A stretch of 64,000 nucleotides of DNA from Blastococcus saxobsidens (GCF_010682065.1 NZ_JAAGWG010000024.1:28806-92805); one strand, 5' to 3'; shown: positions 1 through 10,070, counted from the first letter of the stretch. Made by a program: numbers and translations. The notes: generated by a model not told the origin, from the letters alone.

Positions 1-230
1 GTCAGACCCTGCGCGCGCAGCGCGGTGAGCTCCCCGTCGCCGAAGCGGAAGCCGGGTAGCGCCTCCAGGAGCCGCCCGGTGCCGGCCAGCACGCCGTAGC
101 GGCGGCCGTGGGGGAGCCGGCGGGCGAAGACCTCGAACACGCAGTCCCGGGCCGCGGTGCCGTCGGCGAGCGCGGCTGCCAGCATCGTCAGCTCGTAGCG
201 GTCGGTGAGCAGCGCGGTAGCCGTCGGCAT
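1..230 (-). CDS. pncB: Nicotinate phosphoribosyltransferase, N-terminal part (cut by window edge)
   Basis: Makes nicotinate mononucleotide from nicotinate and PRPP in NAD salvage. Reading leftward from the ATG at 230 gives about 76 residues beginning MPTATALLTDRYELTML, which matches the conserved start of the family (LLTDxYExTM), followed by FEVFARRLPHGRRYGVLAG, also typical. The gene runs off the left edge, so the catalytic half is not visible. It is divergent from clpS with about 60 bp between the starts, the same arrangement as in Mycobacterium. Identification rests on recall of the family N-terminus. Confidence 0.85.
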   Translation of the reverse strand, partial: MPTATALLTDRYELTMLAAALADGTAARDCVFEVFARRLPHGRRYGVLAGTGRLLEALPGFRFGDGELTALRAQGL

Positions 231-277
231 GGAACCGGAGCGTAGGCGGGCCGCCGTGCGCGGGCAGCGCCGCACCT

Positions 278-283
278 TAAGCT
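278..283 (+). promoter_or_regulatory. -10-like hexamer for leaderless clpS
   Basis: TAAGCT (TAnnnT) starts exactly 12 nt before the GTG at 290 and there is no Shine-Dalgarno sequence, the arrangement expected for a leaderless actinobacterial transcript. Inference from spacing only. Confidence 0.45.
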
Positions 284-289
284 GGACCC

Positions 290-586
290 GTGGCCGGACC
301 CATGGCGCCGACATGGACGCCCGAGAGCACCGTCGAGGAGCGCAGCGACCTCGACCGTCCGTGGGTGACGATCGTCTGGGACGACCCGGTGAACCTCATG
401 ACCTACGTGACCTTCGTGCTGCAGGAGCTGTTCGGCTACGACGAGCCGACGGCGACCGCGCTCATGCTCGAGGTGCACCACGAAGGCCGCGCCATCGTCA
501 GCTCCGGGCCGCGCGAGCGGATGGAGCACGACACCAGCCGGCTGCACGCCTACGGGCTGTGGGCCACGTACCAGATGGACTCATGA
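290..586 (+). CDS. clpS: ATP-dependent Clp protease adaptor ClpS
   Basis: Cytosolic adaptor that delivers N-degron substrates to the Clp chaperone-protease. The 98-aa product has the ClpS core: [19 protein letters not shown] (binding face around the Asp-Asp), then [23 protein letters not shown]. Length fits the family (about 95-110 aa). The GTG at 290 is chosen because a -10-like hexamer lies 12 nt upstream; an in-frame ATG at 302 is the alternative. The neighbour DUF2017 normally follows clpS in actinobacteria. Confidence 0.95.
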   Translation: MAGPMAPTWTPESTVEERSDLDRPWVTIVWDDPVNLMTYVTFVLQELFGYDEPTATALMLEVHHEGRAIVSSGPRERMEHDTSRLHAYGLWATYQMDS

Positions 587-647
587 CGCGGCAGCCGAGC
601 GGGGTGCGGTGGGGAGCCGAGACGGCGGTTGCCGGCGGAGGAGGGTC

Positions 648-1145
648 ATGAAGCCGTTCCGTGCCCGCGGGGGCCGGCTGGTCGCCCGTCTGGACCGCGC
701 CGAGGCGGGCATCGTCGGGCTGCTGCTGGACCAGCTGGAGCAGCTGCTGGCCGCCGACGCCACCGATGTCGCCGACGACCCCGTGCTGGGGCGGCTGTTC
801 CCGGCCGGGCACCGCTCCGACCGCGACATCGCCGAGGACTACCGGGGCCTGACCGAGGAGTCGTTGCGCAGCGGCAAGGCCGACGACCTGGCCATGGTGC
901 GGGCCACGCTGCCGGCCGACGGGGGAGAGGTGCGGCTGGACACCGACCAGGCCGGCGCCTGGCTGCGCACCAGCAACGACCTGCGGCTGGCGCTGGGCAC
1001 GCGGCTGGACATCGGCGAGGACACCGAACCGCCGGAGGAGATCGTCGACGAGGCCGACCACCAGCTGGCGGTCTACTACTGGCTCACCGCCGTGCAGGGC
1101 TCGCTCGTCGACGCACTGGTCGCCGCTCGAGCCGGCCGAAGGTGA
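648..1145 (+). CDS. DUF2017 domain-containing protein
   Basis: Unknown function; conserved in actinobacteria directly after clpS (in Mycobacterium at the equivalent place). The 165-aa protein is acidic and starts MKPFRARGGRLVARLDRAE. The ATG at 648 is preceded by a strong GGAGGAGGG Shine-Dalgarno sequence. Residues near the C-terminus (DEADHQLAVYYWLTAVQGSLVDAL) are characteristic of the family. The last 60 bases overlap tail-to-tail with the following minus-strand membrane gene. Confidence 0.85.
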   Translation: MKPFRARGGRLVARLDRAEAGIVGLLLDQLEQLLAADATDVADDPVLGRLFPAGHRSDRDIAEDYRGLTEESLRSGKADDLAMVRATLPADGGEVRLDTDQAGAWLRTSNDLRLALGTRLDIGEDTEPPEEIVDEADHQLAVYYWLTAVQGSLVDALVAARAGRR

Positions 1146-1437
1146 GCAGGGCCAGCGCGGCCATCAGCAGGTCGAGGACGAACAGCACGTAGACCATGCC
1201 GTGCAGCTCGACGCCCACGACCAGGGCGCCGATCGTCGACAGCAGCACCACGGCCGAGACGACCAGCAGCAGCAGCAGGAGCAGCGAGCGCAGCAGCACG
1301 ATCGTGACGACCGAGGCGCGGTCGCCCGGTTCCGCGGCGTTGTACCCGCGGTGCCGGAAGAGCCCCTTGCCCCCGAGGACGAGGGCGGGCAGCGCCAGCA
1401 GCACGACGCCGGCGATCAGCAACGAGGGGACCCACAC
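1084..1437 (-). CDS. Small integral membrane protein, unknown function
   Basis: No family recognised. From a GTG at 1437 the 117-aa product has a hydrophobic stretch right after the start (LLIAGVVLLALPALVL), a short basic loop (FRHRGYN), then two further strongly hydrophobic segments rich in Leu/Val, and ends in an Arg-rich tail (RRPVRRRASPARR). Probably three membrane spans. The start is uncertain, since no Shine-Dalgarno sequence is visible. The reading frame overlaps the end of DUF2017 by 62 bp in opposite orientation. Confidence 0.55.
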   Translation of the reverse strand: MWVPSLLIAGVVLLALPALVLGGKGLFRHRGYNAAEPGDRASVVTIVLLRSLLLLLLLVVSAVVLLSTIGALVVGVELHGMVYVLFVLDLLMAALALLTFGRLERRPVRRRASPARR

Positions 1438-1466
1438 GACGGCGACCGTATCGCTCGTCGCCGCTC

Positions 1467-1530
1467 GGCCCTGATGCAGGGACCCGGCCGCGAGCTTGCG
1501 AGGGGTCGGGGGGCAGCAGGGTCCTTCTAC
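1467..1530 (-). repeat. Dispersed intergenic GAAGGACCC repeat, copy A
   Basis: Read on the minus strand, this 64-nt stretch aligns with the stretch 2033-2092 on the plus strand: both begin AGAAGGACCC, carry CCCCTCGCAxGCTCG in the middle and end GGGCC. The two copies flank mec in inverted orientation. It can fold (CCCTG/CAGGG) and lies just upstream of the mec promoter. Related hairpins occur at 3482-3531 and 5163-5195. Confidence 0.6.
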
Positions 1531-1536
1531 TAGACT
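1531..1536 (+). promoter_or_regulatory. -10-like hexamer for leaderless mec
   Basis: TAGACT lies exactly 12 nt before the GTG start at 1543, with no Shine-Dalgarno sequence between, consistent with a leaderless transcript. Confidence 0.45.
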
Positions 1537-1542
1537 GGCGGC

Positions 1543-2028
1543 GTGCTGCGCATCGACCGCGCGACCTACGACGCCATCGTGGCCCACGCCCGGAAGGACC
1601 ACCCGGACGAGGCCTGTGGCGTCGTCGCCGGTCCCGAGGGAACCGATCGCCCCGAGCGCATCGTCCCGATGCTGAACGCGGCGCGCTCGCCGACGTTCTA
1701 CGAGTTCGACAGCGGCGACCTGCTGGCCCTCTACCGCGACCTGGACGACCGGGATGAGTGGGCCGTGGTCGTCTACCACTCGCACACCGCCACCGAGGCC
1801 TACCCGTCGCGGACCGACGTCGGTTACGCCTCCGGCCCGGCCGCGGACCCGCGCACCCACTACGTCCTGGTGTCGACGCGCCACCACGGGCCGGAGACCG
1901 GTCTGGCCGGCGACGACGTCGAGTTCCGCAGCTACCGCATCGTCGACGGGGAGGTGTCGGAGGAGGAGGTCGAGATCGTCGAGACCCACCTGTTCGGGCA
2001 CTCGCCGACGACAGTCGTCTACGACTGA
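1543..2028 (+). CDS. mec: M67-family JAMM metallopeptidase (CysO-cysteine peptidase)
   Basis: Zinc JAMM/MPN+ peptidase. In Mycobacterium the homologue releases cysteine from the CysO-cysteine adduct made by CysM. The 161-aa protein has the full motif: Glu23 (PDEACG), then His79-Ser-His81 and Asp92 in HSHTATEAYPSRTD. It is directly upstream of cysO and cysM, which fixes the role by context. GTG start at 1543; a -10-like hexamer is 12 nt upstream. The adjacent CysO ends GGC, which would also be a plausible substrate. Confidence 0.92.
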   Translation: MLRIDRATYDAIVAHARKDHPDEACGVVAGPEGTDRPERIVPMLNAARSPTFYEFDSGDLLALYRDLDDRDEWAVVVYHSHTATEAYPSRTDVGYASGPAADPRTHYVLVSTRHHGPETGLAGDDVEFRSYRIVDGEVSEEEVEIVETHLFGHSPTTVVYD

Positions 2029-2041
2029 AGAAGCAGAAGGA

Positions 2042-2090
2042 CCCCGTCCTCCCCGCCCCTCGCACGCTCGGGGCGGTGCCCTGGACGGGG
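2042..2090 (+). terminator. Hairpin after mec, repeat copy B (probable terminator)
   Basis: Two nested stems: CCCCGTCC at 2042-2049 pairs with GGACGGGG at 2083-2090, and inside them CGCCCC pairs with GGGGCG. It starts 13 nt after the mec stop and belongs to the same repeat family as 1467-1530. There is no T-run, so terminator function is inferred from position and structure. Confidence 0.5.
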
Positions 2091-2195
2091 CCACCCGCGG
2101 AATGACCCGTCATGCGCGGGCGTTGCCCGGTCAGACGCACCACCGCTGCCTTCCGCAGCGCCCCCTCCATCCCACGTCCCGAGGAGAAGCACGCC

Positions 2196-3474
<1,279 letters not shown>

Positions 3475-3481
3475 GGGAGGA

Positions 3482-3531
3482 CCCCCTCGCCGCCACCGGC
3501 CGCATCTTCGCGCCGGATCCCTCCGAGGGGG
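3482..3531 (+). terminator. Hairpin after cysM
   Basis: CCCCCTC at 3482-3488 pairs perfectly with GAGGGGG at 3525-3531; it begins 7 nt after the cysM stop and is preceded by GGGAGGA. Same architecture as the hairpin after mec, without a T-run. Confidence 0.5.
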
Positions 3532-3588
3532 CCGTTCGTTCCCGCCACCACGCGGCCGTCGGAGGCGACGGCTAGCCTGACCGGCGAC

Positions 3589-4422
3589 ATGGGGACGACG
3601 GCAGCCGGGCGCGGAGCAGACGCGCCGATCGGCATCTTCGACTCGGGCGTCGGTGGGCTCACCGTCGCCCGCGCCGTGCTGGACCAGTTGCCGAACGAGG
3701 CGGTCCGCTACATCGGCGACACCGCGAACGGCCCCTACGGTCCGCTGCCCATCGCCGAGGTGCGCCGGCACTCGCTGGCGGTCATGGACGAGCTGGTCGA
3801 CAGCGGCGTGAAGATGCTCGTCGTCGCGTGCAACTCGGCGAGCGCGGCCTCGCTGCGCGACGCGCGGGAGCGCTACGACGTGCCGATGGTCGAGGTGGTG
3901 CTCCCCGCCGTCCGCCGGGCGATCGCGGCCTCCCGCAGCGGCCGCATCGGCGTCATCGGCACGCAGGCCACCGTCACCAGCGGCGCCTACGACGACGCGT
4001 TCGCCGCCGCTCCGCAGGTCGCCGTCACCTCCGCGGCCTGCCCGAGCTTCGTCGACTTCGTGGAGCGGGGCGTCACCAGCGGGCGCCAGCTCGTCGGCCT
4101 GGCGCAGTCCTACCTCGACCCGCTGCTCGCCGCCGGTGTCGACACCGTCGTCCTGGGCTGCACGCACTACCCCCTGCTCACCGGCGTGATCTCGCTGGTG
4201 ATGGGCGACGACGTCACGCTCGTGTCGAGCGCCGAGGAGACGGCCAAGGACGTGTACCGGGTGCTCACCACCGCGGACCTGCTGCGCGAAGAGACCGCCC
4301 CGCCGCCGGTGCACGCGTTCCTGGCCACCGGGGACCCCGAGCCGTTCGCCCGGCTCGGTCGGCGGTTCCTCGGGCCCGAGATCGGCTCGGTGCTGCAGGC
4401 GGGAACGGTGGGTGCCGCGTGA
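3589..4422 (+). CDS. murI: Glutamate racemase
   Basis: Interconverts L- and D-glutamate to supply D-Glu for peptidoglycan. The 277-aa protein shows the family signature [13 protein letters not shown] (Asp18-Ser19), the first catalytic Cys81 in VVACNSASA and the second, Cys191, with His193 in LGCTHYPLL. Length is normal. ATG at 3589; TAGCCT at 3573 is a possible -10. It overlaps the following metallo-beta-lactamase-fold gene by 4 bp (GTGA), so the two are translationally coupled. Confidence 0.96.
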   Translation: MGTTAAGRGADAPIGIFDSGVGGLTVARAVLDQLPNEAVRYIGDTANGPYGPLPIAEVRRHSLAVMDELVDSGVKMLVVACNSASAASLRDARERYDVPMVEVVLPAVRRAIAASRSGRIGVIGTQATVTSGAYDDAFAAAPQVAVTSAACPSFVDFVERGVTSGRQLVGLAQSYLDPLLAAGVDTVVLGCTHYPLLTGVISLVMGDDVTLVSSAEETAKDVYRVLTTADLLREETAPPPVHAFLATGDPEPFARLGRRFLGPEIGSVLQAGTVGAA

Positions 4423-5162
4423 AGCTGACCGTCATCGGCTGCTGCGGCAGCGGCCCGGGCCCCGACTCCCCGGCGTCCTGCTACCTGGTGGAGCACAAGG
4501 GCTTCCGGCTGCTGCTGGACCTGGGCAACGGCGCCTTCGGGGCGCTGCAGGGGGTCGTCGACCCCGGATCGCTGGACGCTGTCTTCCTCTCCCACCTGCA
4601 CGCCGACCACTGCCTGGACGTGGCGCCGCTCGTCGTCTGGCACCGCTACTCGGGTCGCTCCCGCCGGTCGCTGGTGCCGCTGTACGCACCGGTCGGCGCC
4701 GAGCGACGCCTGGCGCTGGCCTACGACATGGACGGCGACGGGCTGACCGACGTCTTCGACTTCGTCCCGGTGGGCCCCGGAGCCCTGCGGATCGGCCCCT
4801 TCGAGGTCGAGCTGGCGCGCACGGCGCACCCCGTCGAGTGCTACGCCATCCGGCTCACCGCCGGCGGGCGGTCCCTCGTCTACACCGGCGACACCGGCCC
4901 CAGCGACCGGGTGGTGGAGCTGGCGCACGGCGCCGACGTCCTGCTGGCCGAGGCCGCGCACCCCGACAACGCGCCCGAACAGCCGCCGGGGCTGCACCTG
5001 ACCGGGCGGCAGGCCGCCCAGCACGCGGCCGCGGCGGGCGTCGGGCGGCTGCTGCTGACGCACGTGCCGGCCTGGGTCGACCACATCGGCCAGCTCTTCG
5101 CCGCCAGCTCCGTCTTCTCCGAGACCGAACTGGTGCAGCCGGGCGGGGTCTACGAGATCTGA
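4419..5162 (+). CDS. MBL-fold metallohydrolase (Rv1339-like)
   Basis: Metallo-beta-lactamase/RNase Z-like fold. The 247-aa protein starts [24 protein letters not shown] and carries the metal motif [10 protein letters not shown], the second metal site TAHPVE, and VYTGDTGPS. It occupies the same place, between murI and rph, as the mycobacterial Rv1339 gene, which has been linked to cyclic-AMP hydrolysis; that function is not proven for this protein. GTG start overlaps the murI stop by 4 bp. Confidence 0.88.
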   Translation: MKLTVIGCCGSGPGPDSPASCYLVEHKGFRLLLDLGNGAFGALQGVVDPGSLDAVFLSHLHADHCLDVAPLVVWHRYSGRSRRSLVPLYAPVGAERRLALAYDMDGDGLTDVFDFVPVGPGALRIGPFEVELARTAHPVECYAIRLTAGGRSLVYTGDTGPSDRVVELAHGADVLLAEAAHPDNAPEQPPGLHLTGRQAAQHAAAAGVGRLLLTHVPAWVDHIGQLFAASSVFSETELVQPGGVYEI

Positions 5163-5224
5163 AGGAGGACCTTCCTGCCCCCCTGCAGGAGGGCCGCTTG
5201 CCATGCGTCGGTCCGGGCGGCAGC

Positions 5225-6187
5225 GTGCACCTGGTGAGCGATGAGGAACGCGACGGCGTCGCGCTGAGCAGCCTGGACGCAGCCCTGGGCGACGGGCTGG
5301 ACGTGCCCAAGCGCGCGCTCGTCGACCACTTCGACGCCGTCGCCGACCGGTTGGTCCCGCTGCTGGCGGGCCGGCCGCTGTCGGTGAAGCGGGTCCGGCC
5401 CGGCCAGCCGCCGTTTATGCAGCGCAACGTCAGCAAGGGCGCGCCCGAGTGGGTCCGCACCGTGCCGGTCTGGTCGGAGGGGTCGCACCGGGAGATCCAC
5501 CAGGTGCTGTGCGACGACCGTCGCACCCTGCTCTGGCTGGGCAACCAGCGCGCCGTCGAGCTGCACGTCCCGTTCCACGTCGCCGGGTCCGCCGAGCCCA
5601 CCGGACTGGTGCTGGACCTCGACCCGCCGGAGGGCGCGGACTTCCCCGTGGTCGTCGCCGCGGCGCGGTTGGTGCGCCGCGCACTGGAGGAGGCCGGGCT
5701 GGGCGGAGCGGTGAAGACCAGCGGGTCCAAGGGGCTGCACGTCGCCGTCCCGGTGCACGGTTCGCCACCGGAGGACGTCGCGGCAGCCACCCGGGCGCTG
5801 GCCGTGCGCACCGCCGCCCTCGCCCCCGAGCTGGCGACCACCGCCTACCTGCTCGAGGACCGCGGTGGCCGTGTGTTCGTCGACTCCACCCGGTCGGGGC
5901 AGGGCACCATCGTCGCCGCCTACAGCCCGCGCATCCGCCCGGGTCTGCCGGTCTCCTTCCCGGTGGCCTGGGACGACCTGGACGACGTCCGGCCCGGCGA
6001 CTTCACGGTGGCGACGGCTGCGGGGCTGCTGGGGGACCGGGACCCGTGGGCCGAGGCGCTGCCGTCCCCGCAGCGGCTGCCCGAGGAACTGGTGAACCAG
6101 GGGCACACCATCCCGGTCGCCCGCGTGCAGGCGATGCACGAGGGCAAGCGGCGAAAGCGTGCTCGAGAGGCCGCCGAGGAGGTCTGA
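5225..6187 (+). CDS. Stand-alone LigD-type polymerase domain protein (archaeo-eukaryotic primase fold)
   Basis: Resembles the polymerase domain of the DNA ligase LigD used in non-homologous end joining, encoded here as a separate 320-aa protein. Motifs: LVLDLDPPEGADFP (catalytic DxD), VKTSGSKGLHVAVPV (SGSKGxH nucleotide loop) and VFVDSTRSGQGTIVAAYSPR (third acidic residue). The C-terminus is Lys/Arg-rich (HEGKRRKRAREAAEEV). No ku or ligase gene is nearby. Start is uncertain: GTG at 5225 or 5234, neither with a clear Shine-Dalgarno sequence. Confidence 0.88.
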   Translation: MHLVSDEERDGVALSSLDAALGDGLDVPKRALVDHFDAVADRLVPLLAGRPLSVKRVRPGQPPFMQRNVSKGAPEWVRTVPVWSEGSHREIHQVLCDDRRTLLWLGNQRAVELHVPFHVAGSAEPTGLVLDLDPPEGADFPVVVAAARLVRRALEEAGLGGAVKTSGSKGLHVAVPVHGSPPEDVAAATRALAVRTAALAPELATTAYLLEDRGGRVFVDSTRSGQGTIVAAYSPRIRPGLPVSFPVAWDDLDDVRPGDFTVATAAGLLGDRDPWAEALPSPQRLPEELVNQGHTIPVARVQAMHEGKRRKRAREAAEEV

Positions 6188-6343
6188 CCAGGCCGATCCG
6201 ACGCGAGCGAGGTCCGCACGACTGCGGTGGGCGTCTCGTGCGTCGGACGGGTCCGAGCGGCCCCCGTCCCCAACGGAGGTGCCCGTCCACAGGTCGCGCC
6301 GGTGGCTCGCCGGTCGTCGGTACCCGGGAGCACGCTCTCGGGC

Positions 6344-6826
6344 ATGACCGATCCACGGACGATCGCCTGGCTGGACCAGGAGGACGCCCACCTCACCAGG
6401 ACCATCCGTGCCCACCAGTGGGCGGTGCAGTACGTCGGGGCCGGCGAGGACCCCGGCGAGCCGCCGTTCGGCTACACAGTCGGGCTGTACGGCCTCGGCC
6501 ACCCCGAACTCGTGGTCGTCGGACTGGAGGCGGGCGCGGCGCACGACATCCTGGGCCGCCTGGCCGGTGAGGTCCGCGACGGTCGCGACCTGGTGCCCGG
6601 GGAGCTCGTCCGCTGGCCCGACTGGCCGGAGCTCCGGCTCACCGTCGAGGTGCTGCCGAACCCGGGTGACGTGGTGCTCGTGGCCAACCGGTTCTACCGG
6701 CGGCCCGTGGAGTACTCCGTGCCGGCCCACCAGCTCACCTGGGCCGTCCCGGGCCACGACTTCCCGTGGGAGGGGCAGGAGATCGAGCCGGACGTGCAGC
6801 CCCGGCCGGGGACCTGGCGGGCGTGA
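6344..6826 (+). CDS. DUF4262 domain-containing protein
   Basis: Unknown function. The 160-aa product has the family hallmarks: WAVQYVGAGEDPGEPPFGYTVGLYGLGHPELVVVGL near the N-terminus and VLPNPGDVVLVANRFY further on. No signal peptide or membrane segment. The ATG at 6344 has no good Shine-Dalgarno sequence. It is convergent with the peroxiredoxin gene; the two stop codons are only 2 bp apart. Confidence 0.8.
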   Translation: MTDPRTIAWLDQEDAHLTRTIRAHQWAVQYVGAGEDPGEPPFGYTVGLYGLGHPELVVVGLEAGAAHDILGRLAGEVRDGRDLVPGELVRWPDWPELRLTVEVLPNPGDVVLVANRFYRRPVEYSVPAHQLTWAVPGHDFPWEGQEIEPDVQPRPGTWRA

Positions 6827-6828
6827 CC

Positions 6829-7317
6829 TCAGTCCAGGCCGAGGTCGCGCCGCAGCTTGGCCACGTGCCCCGTTGCCTTCACGTTGTAGGAGGCGCGCTC
6901 GATGCGGCTCTCGGCGTCGATGACGAAGGTCGACCGGATGACACCGACGACCTCCTTGCCGTACAGCTTCTTGGTGCCGTACGCGCCGTAGGCCCGCATC
7001 ACCTGCTTGTCCGGGTCGGACACCAGGGTGATGGCGAGCTTCTCCTTGTCCAGGAAGCGGAGCAGCTTGTCCACCGGGTCGGGGGAGATGCCGATGATGT
7101 CCAGCCCGGCCTGGGCCAGCTCGCCGGCTGCCGCGGTGAAGTCGACCGCCTGGGTGGTGCAGCCCGGCGTCATCGCTGCCGGGTAGCAGTAGACGATCAC
7201 CCGGCGGCCGCGGTAGTCGGAGAGCGAGACCTGGTTGCCCTGGGCGTCGGGCAGCGTGAAGTCCGGCGCGGGGTCGCCGGCGGTGAGGCGGACGGGTGCG
7301 GCGTCGGTCTCGGTCAT
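6829..7317 (-). CDS. bcp: Peroxiredoxin, BCP/PrxQ family
   Basis: Thiol peroxidase that reduces hydroperoxides with thioredoxin. 162 aa from the ATG at 7317. The peroxidatic cysteine is Cys53 in YPAAMTPGCTTQAVDF. The PrxQ resolving Cys normally five residues later is Val here (CTTQAV), and Cys44 (VYCYP) is the only other Cys near the site, so a 1-Cys or atypical mechanism is likely. FTLPDAQG, GISPDPVDKLLRFLDKEKL and TFVIDAESRI are typical. Convergent with DUF4262. Confidence 0.9.
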   Translation of the reverse strand: MTETDAAPVRLTAGDPAPDFTLPDAQGNQVSLSDYRGRRVIVYCYPAAMTPGCTTQAVDFTAAAGELAQAGLDIIGISPDPVDKLLRFLDKEKLAITLVSDPDKQVMRAYGAYGTKKLYGKEVVGVIRSTFVIDAESRIERASYNVKATGHVAKLRRDLGLD

Positions 7318-7400
7318 GGGCTGAATCCTGCCGTGTCCCCGGTGGGAGCCCGCAAGGGGGCGGCGATGATCGGGCGCGGCGGTCGACCGGCGAGGAACGG

Positions 7401-7805
7401 TCAACCGGCGAGGAAGGAGAAGCGCACCTGGCGCTGGTGGTTGTCGGTGTTGGTGTCGACCAGGCAGATCCGCTGCCAGGTGCCCAGCATCAGCCGCCCC
7501 TCCAGGACCGGCACGCTGGCGTGCGGCGGCACGAACGCCGGCAGCACGTGGTCGCGGCCGTGGCCAGGGCTGCCGTGCCGGTGGCGCCAGCGGTCGTCGC
7601 GGGGGAGGAGCTCGTCGAGCTGGGCGAGCAGGTCGTCGTCGCTGCCGGAGCCCGTCTCCAGGATGGCCAGCCCGGCGGTGGCGTGCGGCACGAACACGTG
7701 CAGCAGCCCGTCACCCTCCTGCCGCACGAAGTCGGCGCACTCCTCGGTGAGGTCGACGACGACGGGGACGGCACCGGTCCGGACGGCGCGCAGCTCCGAT
7801 CTCAT
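7401..7805 (-). CDS. YjbQ/UPF0047 family protein (secondary thiamine-phosphate synthase-like)
   Basis: Small 134-aa protein with the conserved UPF0047 pattern: LLHVFVPHATAGLAILETGSG, HRHGSPGHGRDHVLPAFVPPHASVPV and LMLGTWQRICLVDTNTDN. Family members form trimers with a metal site built from these His residues, and some show weak thiamine-phosphate synthase activity; the true role is unknown. ATG at 7805; CAGGAT lies 12 nt upstream, a possible leaderless -10. Confidence 0.88.
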   Translation of the reverse strand: MRSELRAVRTGAVPVVVDLTEECADFVRQEGDGLLHVFVPHATAGLAILETGSGSDDDLLAQLDELLPRDDRWRHRHGSPGHGRDHVLPAFVPPHASVPVLEGRLMLGTWQRICLVDTNTDNHQRQVRFSFLAG

Positions 7806-7875
7806 GCCCCGATCCTGCCCTCGGGGGCGGGACGACGGCACGCCGGCGGGTGCACGACCTCAGCCGGTCCGGCCC

Positions 7876-8643
7876 TCAGCCGGTCCGGTCCGCGCCGGCC
7901 CGTTCCGCGTCCGTGCGCTCGGCCACGAGCGCGCGCAGCCGCGCGACCTCCTCGGTGAGCGCCCGCAGGTCGCTGCGGGTGACCGACTCGGTCTCCTCGC
8001 CGATCTGCTGCACCCGCTCGACCAGCCAGGAGGCGAAGGTCGCCGTGATGACGCCGAGCAGGGCGATGCCGGTGAGCATCAGGCCGGCGGCGACCGCCCG
8101 TCCCTCGACGGTGACCGGGAAGCGGTCGCCGTAGCCGACCGTCGTGACGGTCGCGAAGGCCCACCAGATCGCATCCCCGAACCCGTCGATGTTCCCGTCG
8201 GGGTGCCCGCGCTCGGCGTCGAGGACGGCGAGCGCGGCGACGAACATGAGCAGGCCGGTGGCGCCCACGACGAACACCACCACGCGGCCGCGCAGCGACT
8301 GGCCGGCGTGCCGGTTCAGCGCGTGCAGCAGGGTCACCAGCCGAAGCAGTCGCAGCGGTCGGAGCAGCGGCAGGACGATGACCGCCAGGTCGACCAGGTT
8401 GGTGCGCACGAACGCCCGGCGGTGCCGGGCCAGGCCCAGGCGCACGAGGTAGTCGACGGCGAACCACGCCCAGGCCAGCCAGGTGACCCAGCGGCAGACG
8501 GTGGGCCACGGGGAGGCGAGGTCGGGGTCGATGATCGGCCACGCGTAAGCGGCCAGGAACAGGAGCGCCGCGGCGGTGAGGAACCCGCCGGTCACGCTCT
8601 CCCACCGGTGCAGACGCGGATTCTCCGGAGTCGTGGCGGACAT
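7876..8643 (-). CDS. Voltage-gated potassium channel (6TM ion transporter family)
   Basis: Membrane potassium channel of 255 aa. Several hydrophobic segments precede an S4-like basic segment (RPLRLLRLVTLLHALNRH, about 95-112). The pore selectivity filter is TVGYGD at 168-173, after the pore helix DAIWWAFATV. The last span is LMLTGIALLGVITATFASWL. The C-terminal 45 residues (IGEETESVTRSDLRALTEEV and onward) are predicted coiled coil and probably tetramerise. ATG at 8643. It faces away from rph; about 70 bp separate the divergent starts. Confidence 0.92.
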   Translation of the reverse strand: MSATTPENPRLHRWESVTGGFLTAAALLFLAAYAWPIIDPDLASPWPTVCRWVTWLAWAWFAVDYLVRLGLARHRRAFVRTNLVDLAVIVLPLLRPLRLLRLVTLLHALNRHAGQSLRGRVVVFVVGATGLLMFVAALAVLDAERGHPDGNIDGFGDAIWWAFATVTTVGYGDRFPVTVEGRAVAAGLMLTGIALLGVITATFASWLVERVQQIGEETESVTRSDLRALTEEVARLRALVAERTDAERAGADRTG

Positions 8644-8715
8644 GGCGAGCGACGCTAACGGACCCGGCGGCAGCCCCGCGGGAGGCCGGAGGCCCGCGCA
8701 CTACCCTCGGGAGCC

Positions 8716-9453
8716 GTGACTCGCCCCGACGGCCGCACGGCCGACCAGCTCCGCCCGGTGACCATCACCCGCAACTGGCTCGACCACGCCGAGGGATCGG
8801 TGCTGGTGGAGTTCGGGCGCACGCGGGTGCTGTGCGCCGCCAGCGTCACCGAGGGGGTGCCGCGCTGGCGGAAGGGCTCGGGCCTGGGCTGGGTCACTGC
8901 CGAGTACTCGATGCTGCCGCGCGCCACCCACACCCGCAGCGACCGCGAGTCGGTGCGCGGCAAGATCGGTGGCCGGACGCACGAGATCAGCCGGCTCATC
9001 GGCCGCTCGCTGCGCGCCTCGATCGACCTGGGCGCCCTGGGGGAGAACAGCATCGCCATCGACTGCGACGTCCTGCAGGCCGACGGCGGCACGCGCACCG
9101 CGGCCATCACCGGTGCCTACGTGGCGCTGGCCGACGCCGTCTCCTGGCTGGGGGAGCGCGGGAAGCTGGCCAAGAAGGAGCCGCTCGTGCAGTCGGTCGC
9201 GGCCGTCAGCGTCGGTGTCATCGACGGCGAGCCGCGGCTGGACCTGGCCTACGAGGAGGACGTGCGCGCGGGCACCGACATGAACGTCGTCTGCACCGGG
9301 GACGGCGGCTTCGTCGAGGTGCAGGGCACCGCGGAAGGGGCGATCTTCGACCGGCCCACCCTGGACGCGCTGCTGGACCTGGCGGTCGCCGGGTGCGCCG
9401 ACCTCACCCGGCTCCAGGTCAAGGCACTGTCCTCAGCCGCGGCGCATCGGTGA
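8716..9453 (+). CDS. rph: Ribonuclease PH
   Basis: Phosphorolytic 3'-5' exoribonuclease that trims tRNA 3' ends. The 245-aa product shows [17 protein letters not shown], the signature [15 protein letters not shown], the phosphate/RNA-binding Arg-rich [16 protein letters not shown] and the acidic site [20 protein letters not shown]. Length is normal. GTG at 8716. It overlaps rdgB by 4 bp (GTGA), the usual actinobacterial pairing. Confidence 0.97.
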   Translation: MTRPDGRTADQLRPVTITRNWLDHAEGSVLVEFGRTRVLCAASVTEGVPRWRKGSGLGWVTAEYSMLPRATHTRSDRESVRGKIGGRTHEISRLIGRSLRASIDLGALGENSIAIDCDVLQADGGTRTAAITGAYVALADAVSWLGERGKLAKKEPLVQSVAAVSVGVIDGEPRLDLAYEEDVRAGTDMNVVCTGDGGFVEVQGTAEGAIFDRPTLDALLDLAVAGCADLTRLQVKALSSAAAHR

Positions 9454-10061
9454 CCACCCGGCTGCTGCTGGCGACCCGGAACGCCGGCAAGCTCGCCGAG
9501 CTCCAGCGGCTGCTGGAGAGCGCGGTGCCCGGCGTCGAGGTGGTGGGGCTGCGCGACGTCGAGGACTACCCCGAGGCGCCCGAGACCGGGGCGACCTTCG
9601 CGGAGAACGCGCTGCTCAAGGCCCGCGAGGCCGTCCGGTACACCGGGCTGCCCGCCGTGGCGGACGACTCGGGGATCACCGTGGACGCCCTGAACGGGAT
9701 GCCGGGCGTGCTGTCGGCCCGCTGGTCGGGTCGGCACGGCGACGACGACGCCAACACCGCCCTGCTGCTGGGCCAGCTGGCCGACGTCCCGGACGGGCGT
9801 CGCGGGGCGGCCTTCGTCTGCGCGGCGGCACTGGTCACCCCGGACGGCACCGAGCGGGTGCTGGAACGGCAGTGGCGCGGCGCGGTGATCCGGGAGAAGC
9901 GGGGCGGCAACGGCTTCGGCTACGACCCCGTCTTCGTCCCGGAAGGGCTCGAGCTCACCTCCGCGGAGCTGACGTCGGCCGAGAAGGACGCGCGCAGCCA
10001 CCGGGGCCAGGCGTTCGCCGCGCTGGTGCCGGTCCTGGCCGAGGTGCTGACCGCCCGCTGA
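9450..10061 (+). CDS. rdgB: Non-canonical purine NTP pyrophosphatase (dITP/XTP)
   Basis: Removes dITP, XTP and related nucleotides from the pool. The 203-aa protein has the Ham1 motifs [53 protein letters not shown] and [13 protein letters not shown], ending [10 protein letters not shown]. The GTG start overlaps the rph stop by 4 bp, so translation is coupled. Confidence 0.97.
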   Translation: MTTRLLLATRNAGKLAELQRLLESAVPGVEVVGLRDVEDYPEAPETGATFAENALLKAREAVRYTGLPAVADDSGITVDALNGMPGVLSARWSGRHGDDDANTALLLGQLADVPDGRRGAAFVCAAALVTPDGTERVLERQWRGAVIREKRGGNGFGYDPVFVPEGLELTSAELTSAEKDARSHRGQAFAALVPVLAEVLTAR

Positions 10062-10070
10062 CCCGGCAGG

